Of a DNA stretch of 21,098 nucleotides, positions 1 through 6,650 are shown piece by piece. The first letter of the stretch is position 1, and each line of letters starts with the position of its first letter. The notes beneath the pieces were generated by a model. The model was not told the origin of the DNA. It worked only from the letters and a program-made list of their open reading frames with translations, and did not search any database. A program made the position numbers and the translations under genes. The stretch lies in NCBI GenBank assembly GCA_002393865.1, contig DGUD01000099.1, positions 1 through 21,098 on the forward strand, read 5' to 3'. The stretch is from Treponema sp. UBA4319. Its GTDB lineage: Bacteria > Spirochaetota > Spirochaetia > Treponematales > Treponemataceae.

Positions 1-172
1 CTGGGAGCGCATTTTTGTTTTCATGTTGAAGCCCTGGGCAACGGCGCGCGCAACTGGACAAAACTAAGTTTCTGTTTTATAGTGGAGCTTATCCGGAAGC
101 CCGTGCGCTGGCAGCGGTTCTTCCGGCATTTTTACCACAGCTCCGATGAGCCCTTAAAAGGAATGACCCGAT
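1..172 (+). other. Upstream edge region, possible gene 3' ends
   Basis: Two plus-strand frames are open from the window edge. Frame 2 reads 21 codons and stops with TAA at 65-67. Frame 1 reads 68 codons and stops at 205-207, inside the next gene. Neither fragment is recognisable. I slightly prefer the frame-2 end, because a hairpin with a short T run follows it at 93-133, while the frame-1 end would overlap the flavin reductase by 35 bases. Codon position 3 gives no clear decision. Confidence 0.3.
93..133 (+). terminator. Possible intrinsic terminator before the flavin reductase gene
   Basis: CCGGAAG at 93-99 is the exact reverse complement of CTTCCGG at 120-126. The 20-base loop contains a further CCG/CGG pairing. 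Five T follow at 129-133. The stem is short and the T run interrupted by CA, so this is a weak candidate that would end the gene entering from the left. Confidence 0.35.
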
Positions 173-715
173 ATGCTAAAGACAATTCGCCCGGAAGCAA
201 TACTTGACAATCCGTTCAAAATGATAGGAAAAGACTGGATGCTCGTTACCGCCTGCACCAAAACGGTAGGCGAGGACGGCACCGTCACAACCGGCCGCGT
301 AAACACGATGACCGCAAGCTGGGGCGGCGTCGGGATTCTGTGGAACAAGCCGGTGGCGACCATCTACATCCGCCCGTCCCGCTACACCAAGGAAATCATC
401 GACCAGACGGACGAATTCTCGCTCAGCGTGCTTCCGGAAAACAAATACAAGAACGCCCTGAATTTCTGCGGCAGCCACAGCGGCCGCGACGGCGACAAAT
501 TCGCGGCCTCAAAGCTTACCGTACAGTACAGCAATGACATCCCGTGGGTAAAGCAGGCGCGGCTCGTACTCTTCTGCCACAAACTCTACGCGCAGGAATT
601 TGCCCCGGACGCGTTTGCCGACGAGAAAGTCCTGAACCAGAACTACAAGAAGGACGATTTCCACACCATGTACATAGGGGAAATCATCAAAGTTCTGGAA
701 GACAAGCGTTCGTAA
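173..715 (+). CDS. Flavin reductase family protein (FMN-binding split barrel)
   Basis: This 180-residue protein has the size and layout of the flavin reductase-like / flavoredoxin family. These cytoplasmic proteins bind FMN in a split beta-barrel and pass electrons from NAD(P)H or iron-sulfur proteins to flavin. Family-like signatures are the N-terminal NPFKMIGKDWMLVTA, the segment NTMTASWGGVGILWNKPVA (residues about 44-62), then YIRPSRYT and EFSLSVLPE, where FMN phosphate contacts lie in relatives. The ATG is preceded by AAGGA at 158-162 with 10 bases spacing. A membrane LuxR-type regulator starts 22 bases downstream and is probably co-transcribed. The substrate cannot be told; a redox or oxygen-protection role is inference only. 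Confidence 0.88.
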   Translation: MLKTIRPEAILDNPFKMIGKDWMLVTACTKTVGEDGTVTTGRVNTMTASWGGVGILWNKPVATIYIRPSRYTKEIIDQTDEFSLSVLPENKYKNALNFCGSHSGRDGDKFAASKLTVQYSNDIPWVKQARLVLFCHKLYAQEFAPDAFADEKVLNQNYKKDDFHTMYIGEIIKVLEDKRS

Positions 716-737
716 GGAAGCGCCGGATCAGCGATTT

Positions 738-1508
738 ATGGAATACAACGAAAAGAAATACTGGCACTGGATTTCTGGAGCAGGCTTTGTAATCGCACTC
801 CTCTGCATGGTCACCAGCGTAGTCCAGTTCAAAATCTACCGCCAATACGAGCCTCTGTTTATATGCCGGTATATCAGCCTGCTCATCAACGCCATATTCC
901 TCGTCAGCATGGGCTATCTGCTGCTCAACCCCCTGCACTTTACGGTGTACGCGGCAATGCTGTATATGTACGGTATAGGCAACCTGCTTGACGACGGGCA
1001 CGTGCTGGCGGCGCTCTGCATCATCGTGAGCTGCGTGTTCCTGTACGTCACGGATTTTTTCAAGAGCAGGAAGAAGCAAAAAATACTGGCGCTCGCAATT
1101 CCGCCTGCGGCAGCGCTCTTTGCCCAGTGGCCCATCTACGGGGGCATTCACTTCCTCATCTCCACAATGCACATCATCTCTATCATCTTCCTCACGACGG
1201 TACTCTATATCCTTTTCTACCCCCGCCTGAAGGAACTGAACAAGCACAACGCCATCAAATTCGTAAACCCGGGCGACTGCTCGGAGCAGGATTTGCGGTG
1301 GCTCCAAGAAGTTCTCGCGGGGAAAAAATACTTTGAGATTGCAAAAGAGAACTCCATCTCAGAGAGCAAGGTAAAGGCGCGGATGCTGGAGCTCTACAAG
1401 CTCTTTGGCGCCCACAACAAGACAGAATTCCTGACCATGTACCACAACTTTATCTTCCAGTTTTCTGTCAATGCGGAAAAAATCAAGGAAGCAGAGCAGC
1501 GCCCCTGA
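738..1508 (+). CDS. Six-TM membrane protein with C-terminal LuxR-type HTH
   Basis: The 256-residue protein starts with six hydrophobic helices (about residues 11-31, 39-63, 67-84, 88-108, 115-134 and 137-161). A short charged linker follows, then a LuxR/FixJ-type helix-turn-helix at about 180-238, where the pattern SEQDLRWLQEVLAGKKYFEI then ISESKVKARMLELYKLFG is typical of the recognition-helix region. The DNA-binding part would face the cytoplasm, so this looks like a one-component membrane-bound regulator whose membrane part senses the signal. No receiver or kinase domain is present. It follows the flavin reductase gene by 22 bases with only a weak ribosome site (GGA at 725-727), consistent with an operon. 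Targets and ligand are unknown. Confidence 0.82.
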   Translation: MEYNEKKYWHWISGAGFVIALLCMVTSVVQFKIYRQYEPLFICRYISLLINAIFLVSMGYLLLNPLHFTVYAAMLYMYGIGNLLDDGHVLAALCIIVSCVFLYVTDFFKSRKKQKILALAIPPAAALFAQWPIYGGIHFLISTMHIISIIFLTTVLYILFYPRLKELNKHNAIKFVNPGDCSEQDLRWLQEVLAGKKYFEIAKENSISESKVKARMLELYKLFGAHNKTEFLTMYHNFIFQFSVNAEKIKEAEQRP

Positions 1509-1546
1509 GCACCAGGAACAAAGGCTCTGCCACAAAACAGCCGCAG

Positions 1547-2119
1547 CTAGCGCTGCAACGAGCCTTCCTTTACTTTGCGGGCAATCTCCTCGCCCACAAG
1601 GCTGCGGACGATTTCCATGGAAAACTCCTCCGCCGCCCCCGGCCCGCGGCCGGTAATCAGGTTCCCGTCATGCACAAAAGGAACTCCGGCCTTATAGCCG
1701 CCCAGATATTTCTGGGCGCGCCCCTCCATCTGGGGGTAGCATGTCCACGTTTTGCCCTCCAGGGCGCCCGTCGCGGGCAGAACCACAGCCGGCGACGCGC
1801 ATATCGAGCAGACGAGCCTGCCGGCGCGATGCATCTCGGCCACAAAGGAGACCGCCCGTACCGCAGCGGCAATATGCTCCGCGCCCGGCATTCCCCCCGG
1901 AACAACGACGGCATCGGGCAGCTCTCCGTGGGAATCCAGATAGGCATCCAGCGTAAAATCCGCGTTCACGCTCACCTTGTGGGAGCACACAACAGTCCGG
2001 GCGGACGTCCCCACTGAGACGAGCGTCACATCGACCCCCGCACGGCGCAGATAGTCCACCGGGCTCAACGCCTCTATCTCCTCCGAACCATCCGCAATAA
2101 AAACAACGGCCGTCTTCAC
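1547..2119 (-). CDS. DJ-1/PfpI family protein (YajL/ThiJ-like)
   Basis: The 190-residue product is a single DJ-1/ThiJ/PfpI domain of normal family length. The cysteine of the nucleophile elbow is C107 in VCSICASPAVVL, and the supporting glutamate is E16 in GSEEIEALSPVDYLRRAG. The C-terminal TGRGPGAAEEF matches the conserved RGPGT..EF region. Relatives act as glyoxalase III, deglycase-like or oxidative-stress proteins; which applies here cannot be read. I chose the GTG at 2119 because AAGGAGG lies 7 bases upstream (2133-2127) and homology begins at VKTAVVF; the open frame extends to 2317 but that extension is not protein-like. The gene converges with the LuxR-type gene (38 bases apart) and diverges from the hybrid kinase. 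Confidence 0.9.
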   Translation of the reverse strand: MKTAVVFIADGSEEIEALSPVDYLRRAGVDVTLVSVGTSARTVVCSHKVSVNADFTLDAYLDSHGELPDAVVVPGGMPGAEHIAAAVRAVSFVAEMHRAGRLVCSICASPAVVLPATGALEGKTWTCYPQMEGRAQKYLGGYKAGVPFVHDGNLITGRGPGAAEEFSMEIVRSLVGEEIARKVKEGSLQR

Positions 2120-2189
2120 CAATACACCTCCTTCGGCGCGGGCAAAATCCGGGAAAAAGCACCCCGGAGCCCCTGCTCTGTTCATTGCA

Positions 2190-2219
2190 ATTATATACCC
2201 AATGGAGTAAAATGGGCAA
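2190..2219 (-). promoter_or_regulatory. Candidate promoter of the DJ-1 gene
   Basis: On the minus strand a perfect TATAAT lies at 2195-2190 and TTGCCC at 2219-2214, with 18 bases between them. Transcription would begin near 2183 and give a leader of about 65 bases before the GTG at 2119. Assignment is by consensus match only. Confidence 0.45.
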
Positions 2220-2301
2220 GCGAGCGGGCTCTCCAGGAACGGACGCGTTTTGCGGCAGCCTTGTTCCCGGAAGCCAGCCTGAGCAAAAGGAGCAGCAGGA
2301 C

Positions 2302-4245
2302 ATGAGCCAAGATGCAACAGACGTAGGCAGCCGTTTCCTCGCGACTACGCTGCATGAGATCCGTACCCCTATCCAGACCATAATCAGCACGACGGAGCTG
2401 CTTGAGGATTCCGTGATGGACAAAGAGCAGGCCGAATACGTGCACCAGATTGAATTCAGCGCGGGCATTTTGCTGCAGCTCGCCAACAATATCCTGGACT
2501 TCACAAAAATCCACGCAAAGGAATTTAAGCTGGAATCAATTCCGTACGACATCATCGCGCTCACCGAGCATGTCATCGATTTAATCAGCATAGACGCCTA
2601 CAACAAAGGGCTGGAAATCATCACCGACATCGACTATTCCATGACGCACATGGTGATGGGCGACCCCACCCGCATGCAGCAGATTATCCTCAACCTGCTG
2701 AAGAACGCCGTCAAATTCACCCCGCAGGGCTATGTCTTCATAAAACTCTTCAAGGCGAACGGCAACATCATTTTTGACGTCGCCGACAGCGGCATCGGCG
2801 TTCCCGCGGAAAAGCAAAAGCTCATATTTAACGACTTTTATCAGGGCGACGCAAGCATCACCAGAAAATACGGAGGCACGGGTCTGGGGCTCTCCATCAG
2901 CCGGAAACTCGTGGAGATAATGGGCGGAAAAATCGGAATGCGGCCAAACCCCAGCGGGGGCTCCGTGTTCTGGTTCTCAGTCCCGTTCATCAAGTCCGAT
3001 ATAGAGCAAAAGGAAGCCAAGCCGGAAATTCCTCCCGGAACAAAGATTCTTATCGTGGACAAAAACACCATGGTGCTTTCCAGCCTTGCCAGAATTTTCA
3101 ACGGTCTGGGAGTCACGGCAGTAGGAACAGAGAACAACAGCATGAACGCCTTCCAGAAGCTTGAGCTCGCCTCAAAGTCTGGCGCCCCCTTCACCATCGC
3201 ATTCATCAACATGACCATGCCGCAGGTTGACGGATGGCACCTTGCCTCCGCTATCCGCAAGAACACGGCAATCAAAAACCTGCGCCTCTACCTTATGGTG
3301 TCCGAAGGGCAGATGCGGCGGGACACAAAGATGAAGATGAGCGATTTGTTCGACGGCTATCTGTACAAGCCTGCCAAGCGGGCAAAGCTGCTGTCCATCC
3401 TGCGCCAGACGGACGAGCACACCGAAGCCGACAGGGAAGCAAAAACGGCCGCCATCACCGCGGACGCAAGTATCGCCGCCGGCAGGAAAATCCTTGTGGC
3501 CGAAGACCACCCGGTAAACCGGAAACTGCTCTTCCAGTTCCTTAAGCGCTATGGTGCCGACATATATCTGGCGGAAGACGGCGCGCAGGCGGTTGAGCAG
3601 GTTGCCGCGCACCCGGAGATAGACCTTATCTTTATGGATATGCTTATGCCCGTCAAAAGCGGCACCGACGCAACTGCCGAGCTCCGCGGTAAAAACTACC
3701 GCGGCATCATCATCGCGTGCACCGCAAACAATGACCAGGACGACTTCAATGTCTACCGGCAGACCGGCGTAAACGACATCCTCGTAAAACCGTTCAAGCG
3801 CGAGGCCGTCAAGCAGATGCTGGAAAAATGGAGCTCCGTGCTTGCGGTGCCGGACGCAAAATCCATCGTCTCTCTGACGGACATGAACAACAAGGCGGCG
3901 GATATATGGGACGTGGGCACGCTGATACATTCCGCGGGCGGTAACAGGAAACTGGCCTTCTCGCTCATGGAGGACTACATCGCCCAGAGCCAGAAACTGC
4001 TCGTGCAGATAAAGCAGGAGCTCGCAAAGCCGCAGAAAGACCTCAAGCGGCTGGAGCTGTATGCCCACCTGCTGGAATCAAACAGCTCCGCCCGGAGCGC
4101 GCACAAGCTGGCGGAGCACGGAAAGAAGATGGAGGCCTCCGCAAAAGAAGGGAACCTCGTCGCGTTCGAAGCGGCGAGAACGTGCTTTGCGGTTGACTTC
4201 CTCAAGCTGAAGCTTATAATAAAAAACTGGGAGGCATCGGTATGA
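2302..4245 (+). CDS. Soluble hybrid histidine kinase: HisKA-HATPase-pseudoREC-REC-HPt
   Basis: The 647-residue protein has no membrane helix and no sensor domain. The H-box TLHEIRTPIQ (H18) comes almost at once. The N-box (N135 in NLLKNAVKF), G1 (DSGIG, 162-166) and G2 (GGTGLGLS, 191-198) follow. A first receiver (about 248-368) has Asn at the phospho-acceptor position (N303 in FINMTMPQVDG) and a broken acidic pair (VDKN). The second receiver (397-508) is intact: AEDH, D446 in MDMLMP, K496. The C-terminus (about 535-640) resembles an HPt domain with H589 in AHLLESNSSARSA, but the usual Lys-Gly after the histidine is Glu-Ser. I chose ATG 2302 because AAGGAG lies 9 bases upstream; ATGs at 2185 and 2212 are alternatives. 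Its TGA overlaps the next ATG. Confidence 0.9.
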   Translation: MSQDATDVGSRFLATTLHEIRTPIQTIISTTELLEDSVMDKEQAEYVHQIEFSAGILLQLANNILDFTKIHAKEFKLESIPYDIIALTEHVIDLISIDAYNKGLEIITDIDYSMTHMVMGDPTRMQQIILNLLKNAVKFTPQGYVFIKLFKANGNIIFDVADSGIGVPAEKQKLIFNDFYQGDASITRKYGGTGLGLSISRKLVEIMGGKIGMRPNPSGGSVFWFSVPFIKSDIEQKEAKPEIPPGTKILIVDKNTMVLSSLARIFNGLGVTAVGTENNSMNAFQKLELASKSGAPFTIAFINMTMPQVDGWHLASAIRKNTAIKNLRLYLMVSEGQMRRDTKMKMSDLFDGYLYKPAKRAKLLSILRQTDEHTEADREAKTAAITADASIAAGRKILVAEDHPVNRKLLFQFLKRYGADIYLAEDGAQAVEQVAAHPEIDLIFMDMLMPVKSGTDATAELRGKNYRGIIIACTANNDQDDFNVYRQTGVNDILVKPFKREAVKQMLEKWSSVLAVPDAKSIVSLTDMNNKAADIWDVGTLIHSAGGNRKLAFSLMEDYIAQSQKLLVQIKQELAKPQKDLKRLELYAHLLESNSSARSAHKLAEHGKKMEASAKEGNLVAFEAARTCFAVDFLKLKLIIKNWEASV

Positions 4246-5084
4246 GCAGCACCTGCAAGACAAACTTTCACACGCACACAGTATTCTGCGACGGAAAAAA
4301 CACGGCGGAAGAAATGGTGCAGGCCGCAATCAGCAAGGGATTCACCATGCTCGGTTTCAGCTCGCATTCCATGTACCCTTTTGCGAGCTACCACCTTGCG
4401 CCAAGGGAGCACGCCGCCTACTGCGCAGAGATACAGAGGCTCAAAGCGTGCTATGCCGGCAAAATCCAGATTCTGCTCGGCTTTGAGGCTGATTTTGTGG
4501 AAGAAATCTGCGCGCCCCGCTTTGACCGCTACAAAGAATTCTCCCCGGATTTCCTCATAGGCTCCGTCCATTATGTCCCCGGCAGCAAAGGCTTCTTTGA
4601 GGCAGACGGGGATGCGGACGACGTTATCGCCAGAATCCGTACATATTTCAGAGGGAACGCAAAGCACGCGGTGCAGGCGTATTTTGACTGCGAGAAGCAG
4701 ATGCTCCGCAAGGGGGATTTTACCATACTCGGCCACCCAGACCTTATCAGGAAGCAGAACAGCAAGCAGCCCCTGTTTGACGAGAGCGCGCCGTGGTACA
4801 AACGGGAGCTCGCAAGCCTTACAAAGGAAATCGCCCGCACCGGCGTATGCGTAGAAATCAATACCGGCGGCATGGCGCGCGGCTATATGCAGCAGCCCTA
4901 TCCGTCCCCGTACTTTCTGAGCATGCTCCACGAGGCAGCGGTTCCCGTCACGCTCAGCTCAGACGCGCATACAGCAGGGCTGCTGGACTTCTGGTTCCCG
5001 GAAGCAGAGCAATACGCAAAAGCCGCTGGCTACACAGAACTGGCGTTCTGCGGCACCGGCGGCCTTCAGTTCAGAAAAATATAA
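4242..5084 (+). CDS. PHP-family phosphatase, histidinol-phosphatase-like
   Basis: The 280-residue protein resembles HisJ/HisK-type histidinol-phosphate phosphatases of the PHP superfamily, which hydrolyse histidinol phosphate with a trinuclear metal site. Metal-ligand motifs visible in order are NFHTHTVFCDG (H10, H12, D17), GFSSHS near 38-43, GFEADF, IGSVHYV, ILGHPDLI and SSDAHTAG near the end. Length matches the family (about 260-280). The start ATG overlaps the stop of the hybrid kinase gene (ATGA, 4242-4245), so the two are translationally coupled. No other his genes are in the window, so histidine biosynthesis is not supported by context. Either it is an isolated pathway gene or a PHP phosphatase working on another phosphate ester linked to the kinase's signal. 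Confidence 0.85.
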   Translation: MSSTCKTNFHTHTVFCDGKNTAEEMVQAAISKGFTMLGFSSHSMYPFASYHLAPREHAAYCAEIQRLKACYAGKIQILLGFEADFVEEICAPRFDRYKEFSPDFLIGSVHYVPGSKGFFEADGDADDVIARIRTYFRGNAKHAVQAYFDCEKQMLRKGDFTILGHPDLIRKQNSKQPLFDESAPWYKRELASLTKEIARTGVCVEINTGGMARGYMQQPYPSPYFLSMLHEAAVPVTLSSDAHTAGLLDFWFPEAEQYAKAAGYTELAFCGTGGLQFRKI

Positions 5085-5162
5085 ACGGCCGGCTCCCGCA
5101 GCTCTTGCCGCTTTCAGAGCCAGCTCCGGAAGGAAGCTCAAAACCCATCCGATTTCTGGAGC

Positions 5163-5189
5163 GCCTCGCAAGAGGCTGCCCGCAAGGCA
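5163..5189. repeat. Tandem small hairpins between convergent genes
   Basis: GCCTC-GCAA-GAGGC (5163-5176) is a five-pair stem with a GNRA-type loop. It is followed directly by TGCC-CGCAA-GGCA (5177-5189). They lie in the 111-base gap between the convergent PHP phosphatase and DksA-like genes, where termination in both directions is expected. No T run follows on either strand, so they may be 3'-end structures rather than classical terminators. Confidence 0.4.
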
Positions 5190-5195
5190 ATCGTC

Positions 5196-5552
5196 CTAAC
5201 GGTTACGGCGCTCCTCCTTTGTCTGGCATTCCACGCAAAGCGCGGCGTAGGGAATAACTTCAAGGCGGGCTTCAGGAATAGGCTTGCCGCACATCAGGCA
5301 CAAACCGTATTTCCCTTGGTTCATCCTGTCAAGCGCCGCATCTATCATTTTCAGGCGGCGGGCATCGGCATCCCCCAAGGATTTCAGCAAATCGCGATCT
5401 ATTTTATCAGAAGCAATATCAACGTCGTCGCCGGACTCAACGGTCTCAACCAACTTCAGCAGCTGCTCGTTCCTTCCGGCAAGAGAATCGAGTATTTCCT
5501 TCCGCTGAGTAATAAGCAGGTCTTTCTGTTTTTCACAAAAGCCTTTCTTCAT
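5196..5552 (-). CDS. DksA/TraR family zinc-finger RNA polymerase-binding protein
   Basis: This 118-residue protein has a coiled-coil N-terminal half and a C4 zinc finger with C85, C88, C106 and C109 (CLMC then CVEC, 17 residues between). The DksA tip motif DxxDxA is complete as D42-x-x-D45-x-A47, which in DksA reaches into the RNA polymerase secondary channel and makes ppGpp-dependent promoter control possible. An active DksA role is therefore more likely than for many TraR-like relatives, although the protein is shorter than E. coli DksA (151). The ATG is preceded by AGGGG 6 bases upstream. It is divergent from infA, with promoters whose -10 boxes abut. Calling it dksA is reasonable by function but not proven. 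Confidence 0.9.
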   Translation of the reverse strand: MKKGFCEKQKDLLITQRKEILDSLAGRNEQLLKLVETVESGDDVDIASDKIDRDLLKSLGDADARRLKMIDAALDRMNQGKYGLCLMCGKPIPEARLEVIPYAALCVECQTKEERRNR

Positions 5553-5564
5553 ATTTTCCCCTTG

Positions 5565-5593
5565 TTGACAATTTTGTCAGTTTTGTACATACT
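5565..5593 (+). promoter_or_regulatory. infA promoter
   Basis: A perfect TTGACA at 5565-5570 is followed after 17 bases by CATACT at 5588-5593 (4 of 6 to TATAAT). The start of transcription would be near 5600, about 42 bases before the infA GTG. The -35 box overlaps a palindrome and the -10 abuts the -10 of the opposite promoter. Confidence 0.65.
5566..5579. repeat. Palindrome over the infA -35 box
   Basis: TGACAATTTTGTCA is two perfect 6-base arms around TT. It covers most of the infA -35 box and lies in the untranslated leader of the divergent dksA-like transcript. Its size and place fit an operator for a dimeric regulator, but no regulator is identified. Confidence 0.5.
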
Positions 5594-5622
5594 AGTATAC
5601 GCAAAAAATTCTAAAAAAGCAA
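5594..5622 (-). promoter_or_regulatory. Promoter of the DksA-like gene
   Basis: On the minus strand TTGCTT at 5622-5617 is followed after exactly 17 bases by TATACT at 5599-5594 (5 of 6). Transcription would start near 5587, giving a leader of about 35 bases. The spacer is very A/T-rich. The two -10 boxes together form the palindrome ATACTAGTAT at 5589-5598. Confidence 0.6.
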
Positions 5623-5641
5623 ATAAATTCTGGAGGAATTT

Positions 5642-5863
5642 GTGGCCAATAAAGATGAAGCTATTGAAGTCGTAGGGCTTGTAAAAGAGGCTCTGCCGAA
5701 CACGATGTTCCGCGTCGAGCTTGAGAACAAGCATATTATCCTTGCCCATCTGAGCGGCAAAATGAGGAAGCACTATATCCGCATCGTGCCGGGCGACAGT
5801 GTAAAAGTGGAACTCTCTCCGTACGACCTCAACCGCGGTCGCATTATCTTCCGCGAACGCTAA
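5642..5863 (+). CDS. infA: Translation initiation factor IF-1
   Basis: The 73-residue product is a complete single OB-fold IF-1. It carries the family's recognisable segments [28 protein letters not shown] and [15 protein letters not shown]-1 binds the 30S A site and helps IF-2 and IF-3 form the initiation complex. The start is GTG at 5642, with GGAGG at 5632-5636 five bases upstream; the normal IF-1 length supports it. It is not in a ribosomal-protein operon here but stands alone between the divergent DksA-like gene and the convergent J-protein gene, whose stop codon is only two bases away. Confidence 0.97.
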   Translation: MANKDEAIEVVGLVKEALPNTMFRVELENKHIILAHLSGKMRKHYIRIVPGDSVKVELSPYDLNRGRIIFRER

Positions 5864-5865
5864 GA

Positions 5866-6459
5866 TTAATTTTTTTCACCCGCAAAAATGTATTTCAGCG
5901 CATGAATGGTTTCCGTGATTCCCTGCACACCAACAATCAGGCAGATGATGTTTATGGGGAACCAGAGGATGAGGAAGCGGAACGTAGCGAACGCGAACAC
6001 GGTGCGGATTACGCTGCGGAAAAGCATACGGACACCATACTGACGCGGACGGTTCTCCTCTGAGCGGTTCGTCGTCCAGCGATAGGTATAGGATTCGGTG
6101 CTCTGGTGCTCCCGCTCTTCCGTATTGTAGGCATTGCTAAAGAAATCCCAGAAGGGATCGCCCGGCCCGTATGTGCCGGTGCGCTGGTAGCCGCCGTAGG
6201 CGCTTCCCTGCTGCGTGCTCCCGCTCTGCTCCTGACGGAACGGATTTGCTGAGGAACCATACATATCGTATTGCCGGCGCTTGGTCTCATCGCCAAGGAT
6301 ATCATAGGCGGCATTTATCTGCTTGAATTTCTCCTCGGCGGAGGCATCCCCCTGATTCCTGTCCGGGTGATAGCGCAGCGCAAGGTTTCTGTACGCTTTT
6401 TTTATCTCTTCTGCCGAGGCAGTCTTGCTGACACCAAGAACCGTGTATAAGTCTTCCAT
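5866..6459 (-). CDS. J-domain protein with C-terminal membrane anchor
   Basis: Residues 1-65 form a J domain (start [18 protein letters not shown] at 31-33 in RYHPDRN), which stimulates the ATPase of a DnaK-type Hsp70. A Gly/Ser/Gln/Tyr-rich linker follows at about 70-140. The last 50 residues are hydrophobic (about 150-185), likely one or two membrane helices. No zinc-finger or client-binding beta domain is present, so this is a class C J-protein of 197 residues and not DnaJ itself. It may recruit DnaK to the membrane. I chose the ATG at 6459 because AGGGG lies 6 bases upstream; a TTG at 6480 would add seven residues. It is convergent with infA. Confidence 0.88.
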   Translation of the reverse strand: MEDLYTVLGVSKTASAEEIKKAYRNLALRYHPDRNQGDASAEEKFKQINAAYDILGDETKRRQYDMYGSSANPFRQEQSGSTQQGSAYGGYQRTGTYGPGDPFWDFFSNAYNTEEREHQSTESYTYRWTTNRSEENRPRQYGVRMLFRSVIRTVFAFATFRFLILWFPINIICLIVGVQGITETIHALKYIFAGEKN

Positions 6460-6534
6460 GTGCATCCCCTTGAGAGACAAGTCCTTCTTGGGGAAGAAAG
6501 CCGCGGCAAGCCCGGAACCTTCCTCCCTGAATAC

Positions 6535-6563
6535 AAAATAAACTAAATTGCAGCTAATTACAA
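6535..6563 (-). promoter_or_regulatory. Candidate promoter of the J-protein gene
   Basis: On the minus strand TTGTAA (6563-6558) and TATTTT (6540-6535) are separated by 17 bases in an A/T-rich stretch, about 75 bases upstream of the ATG. The -10 match is only 4 of 6. Confidence 0.35.
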
Positions 6564-6591
6564 GATAATTCGCAGAAAGATGCCAAAATAA

Positions 6592-6617
6592 CAGAAATTT
6601 CTGCCCGCAAGCGGCAG
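6592..6617. repeat. Overlapping palindrome and hairpin downstream of the Smr gene
   Basis: CAGAAATTTCTG at 6592-6603 is a perfect 12-base palindrome. It overlaps a second stem, CTGCC (6601-6605) with GGCAG (6613-6617). The two structures share bases and are mutually exclusive. They lie 33 bases past the Smr stop on its strand, so partial termination or 3' protection is possible; no clean U run follows. Confidence 0.35.
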
Positions 6618-6650
6618 GTTTCCGTTATCACAGCATATTTTCAGGGCAGC

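Noticed and set aside
2185..2301. N-terminal extension of the hybrid kinase
   Set aside because: The extra 39 residues look random and ATG 2302 has a better ribosome site. It remains possible that ATG 2212 is used.
2120..2317. N-terminal extension of the DJ-1 frame
   Set aside because: Homology begins at VKTAVVF, and a strong ribosome site lies 7 bases before GTG 2119. The extension also covers the divergent promoter region.
3172..4931. Long minus-strand open frames opposite the hybrid kinase and PHP phosphatase
   Set aside because: They are shadows of GC-rich coding sequence; the plus-strand frames contain clear catalytic motifs.
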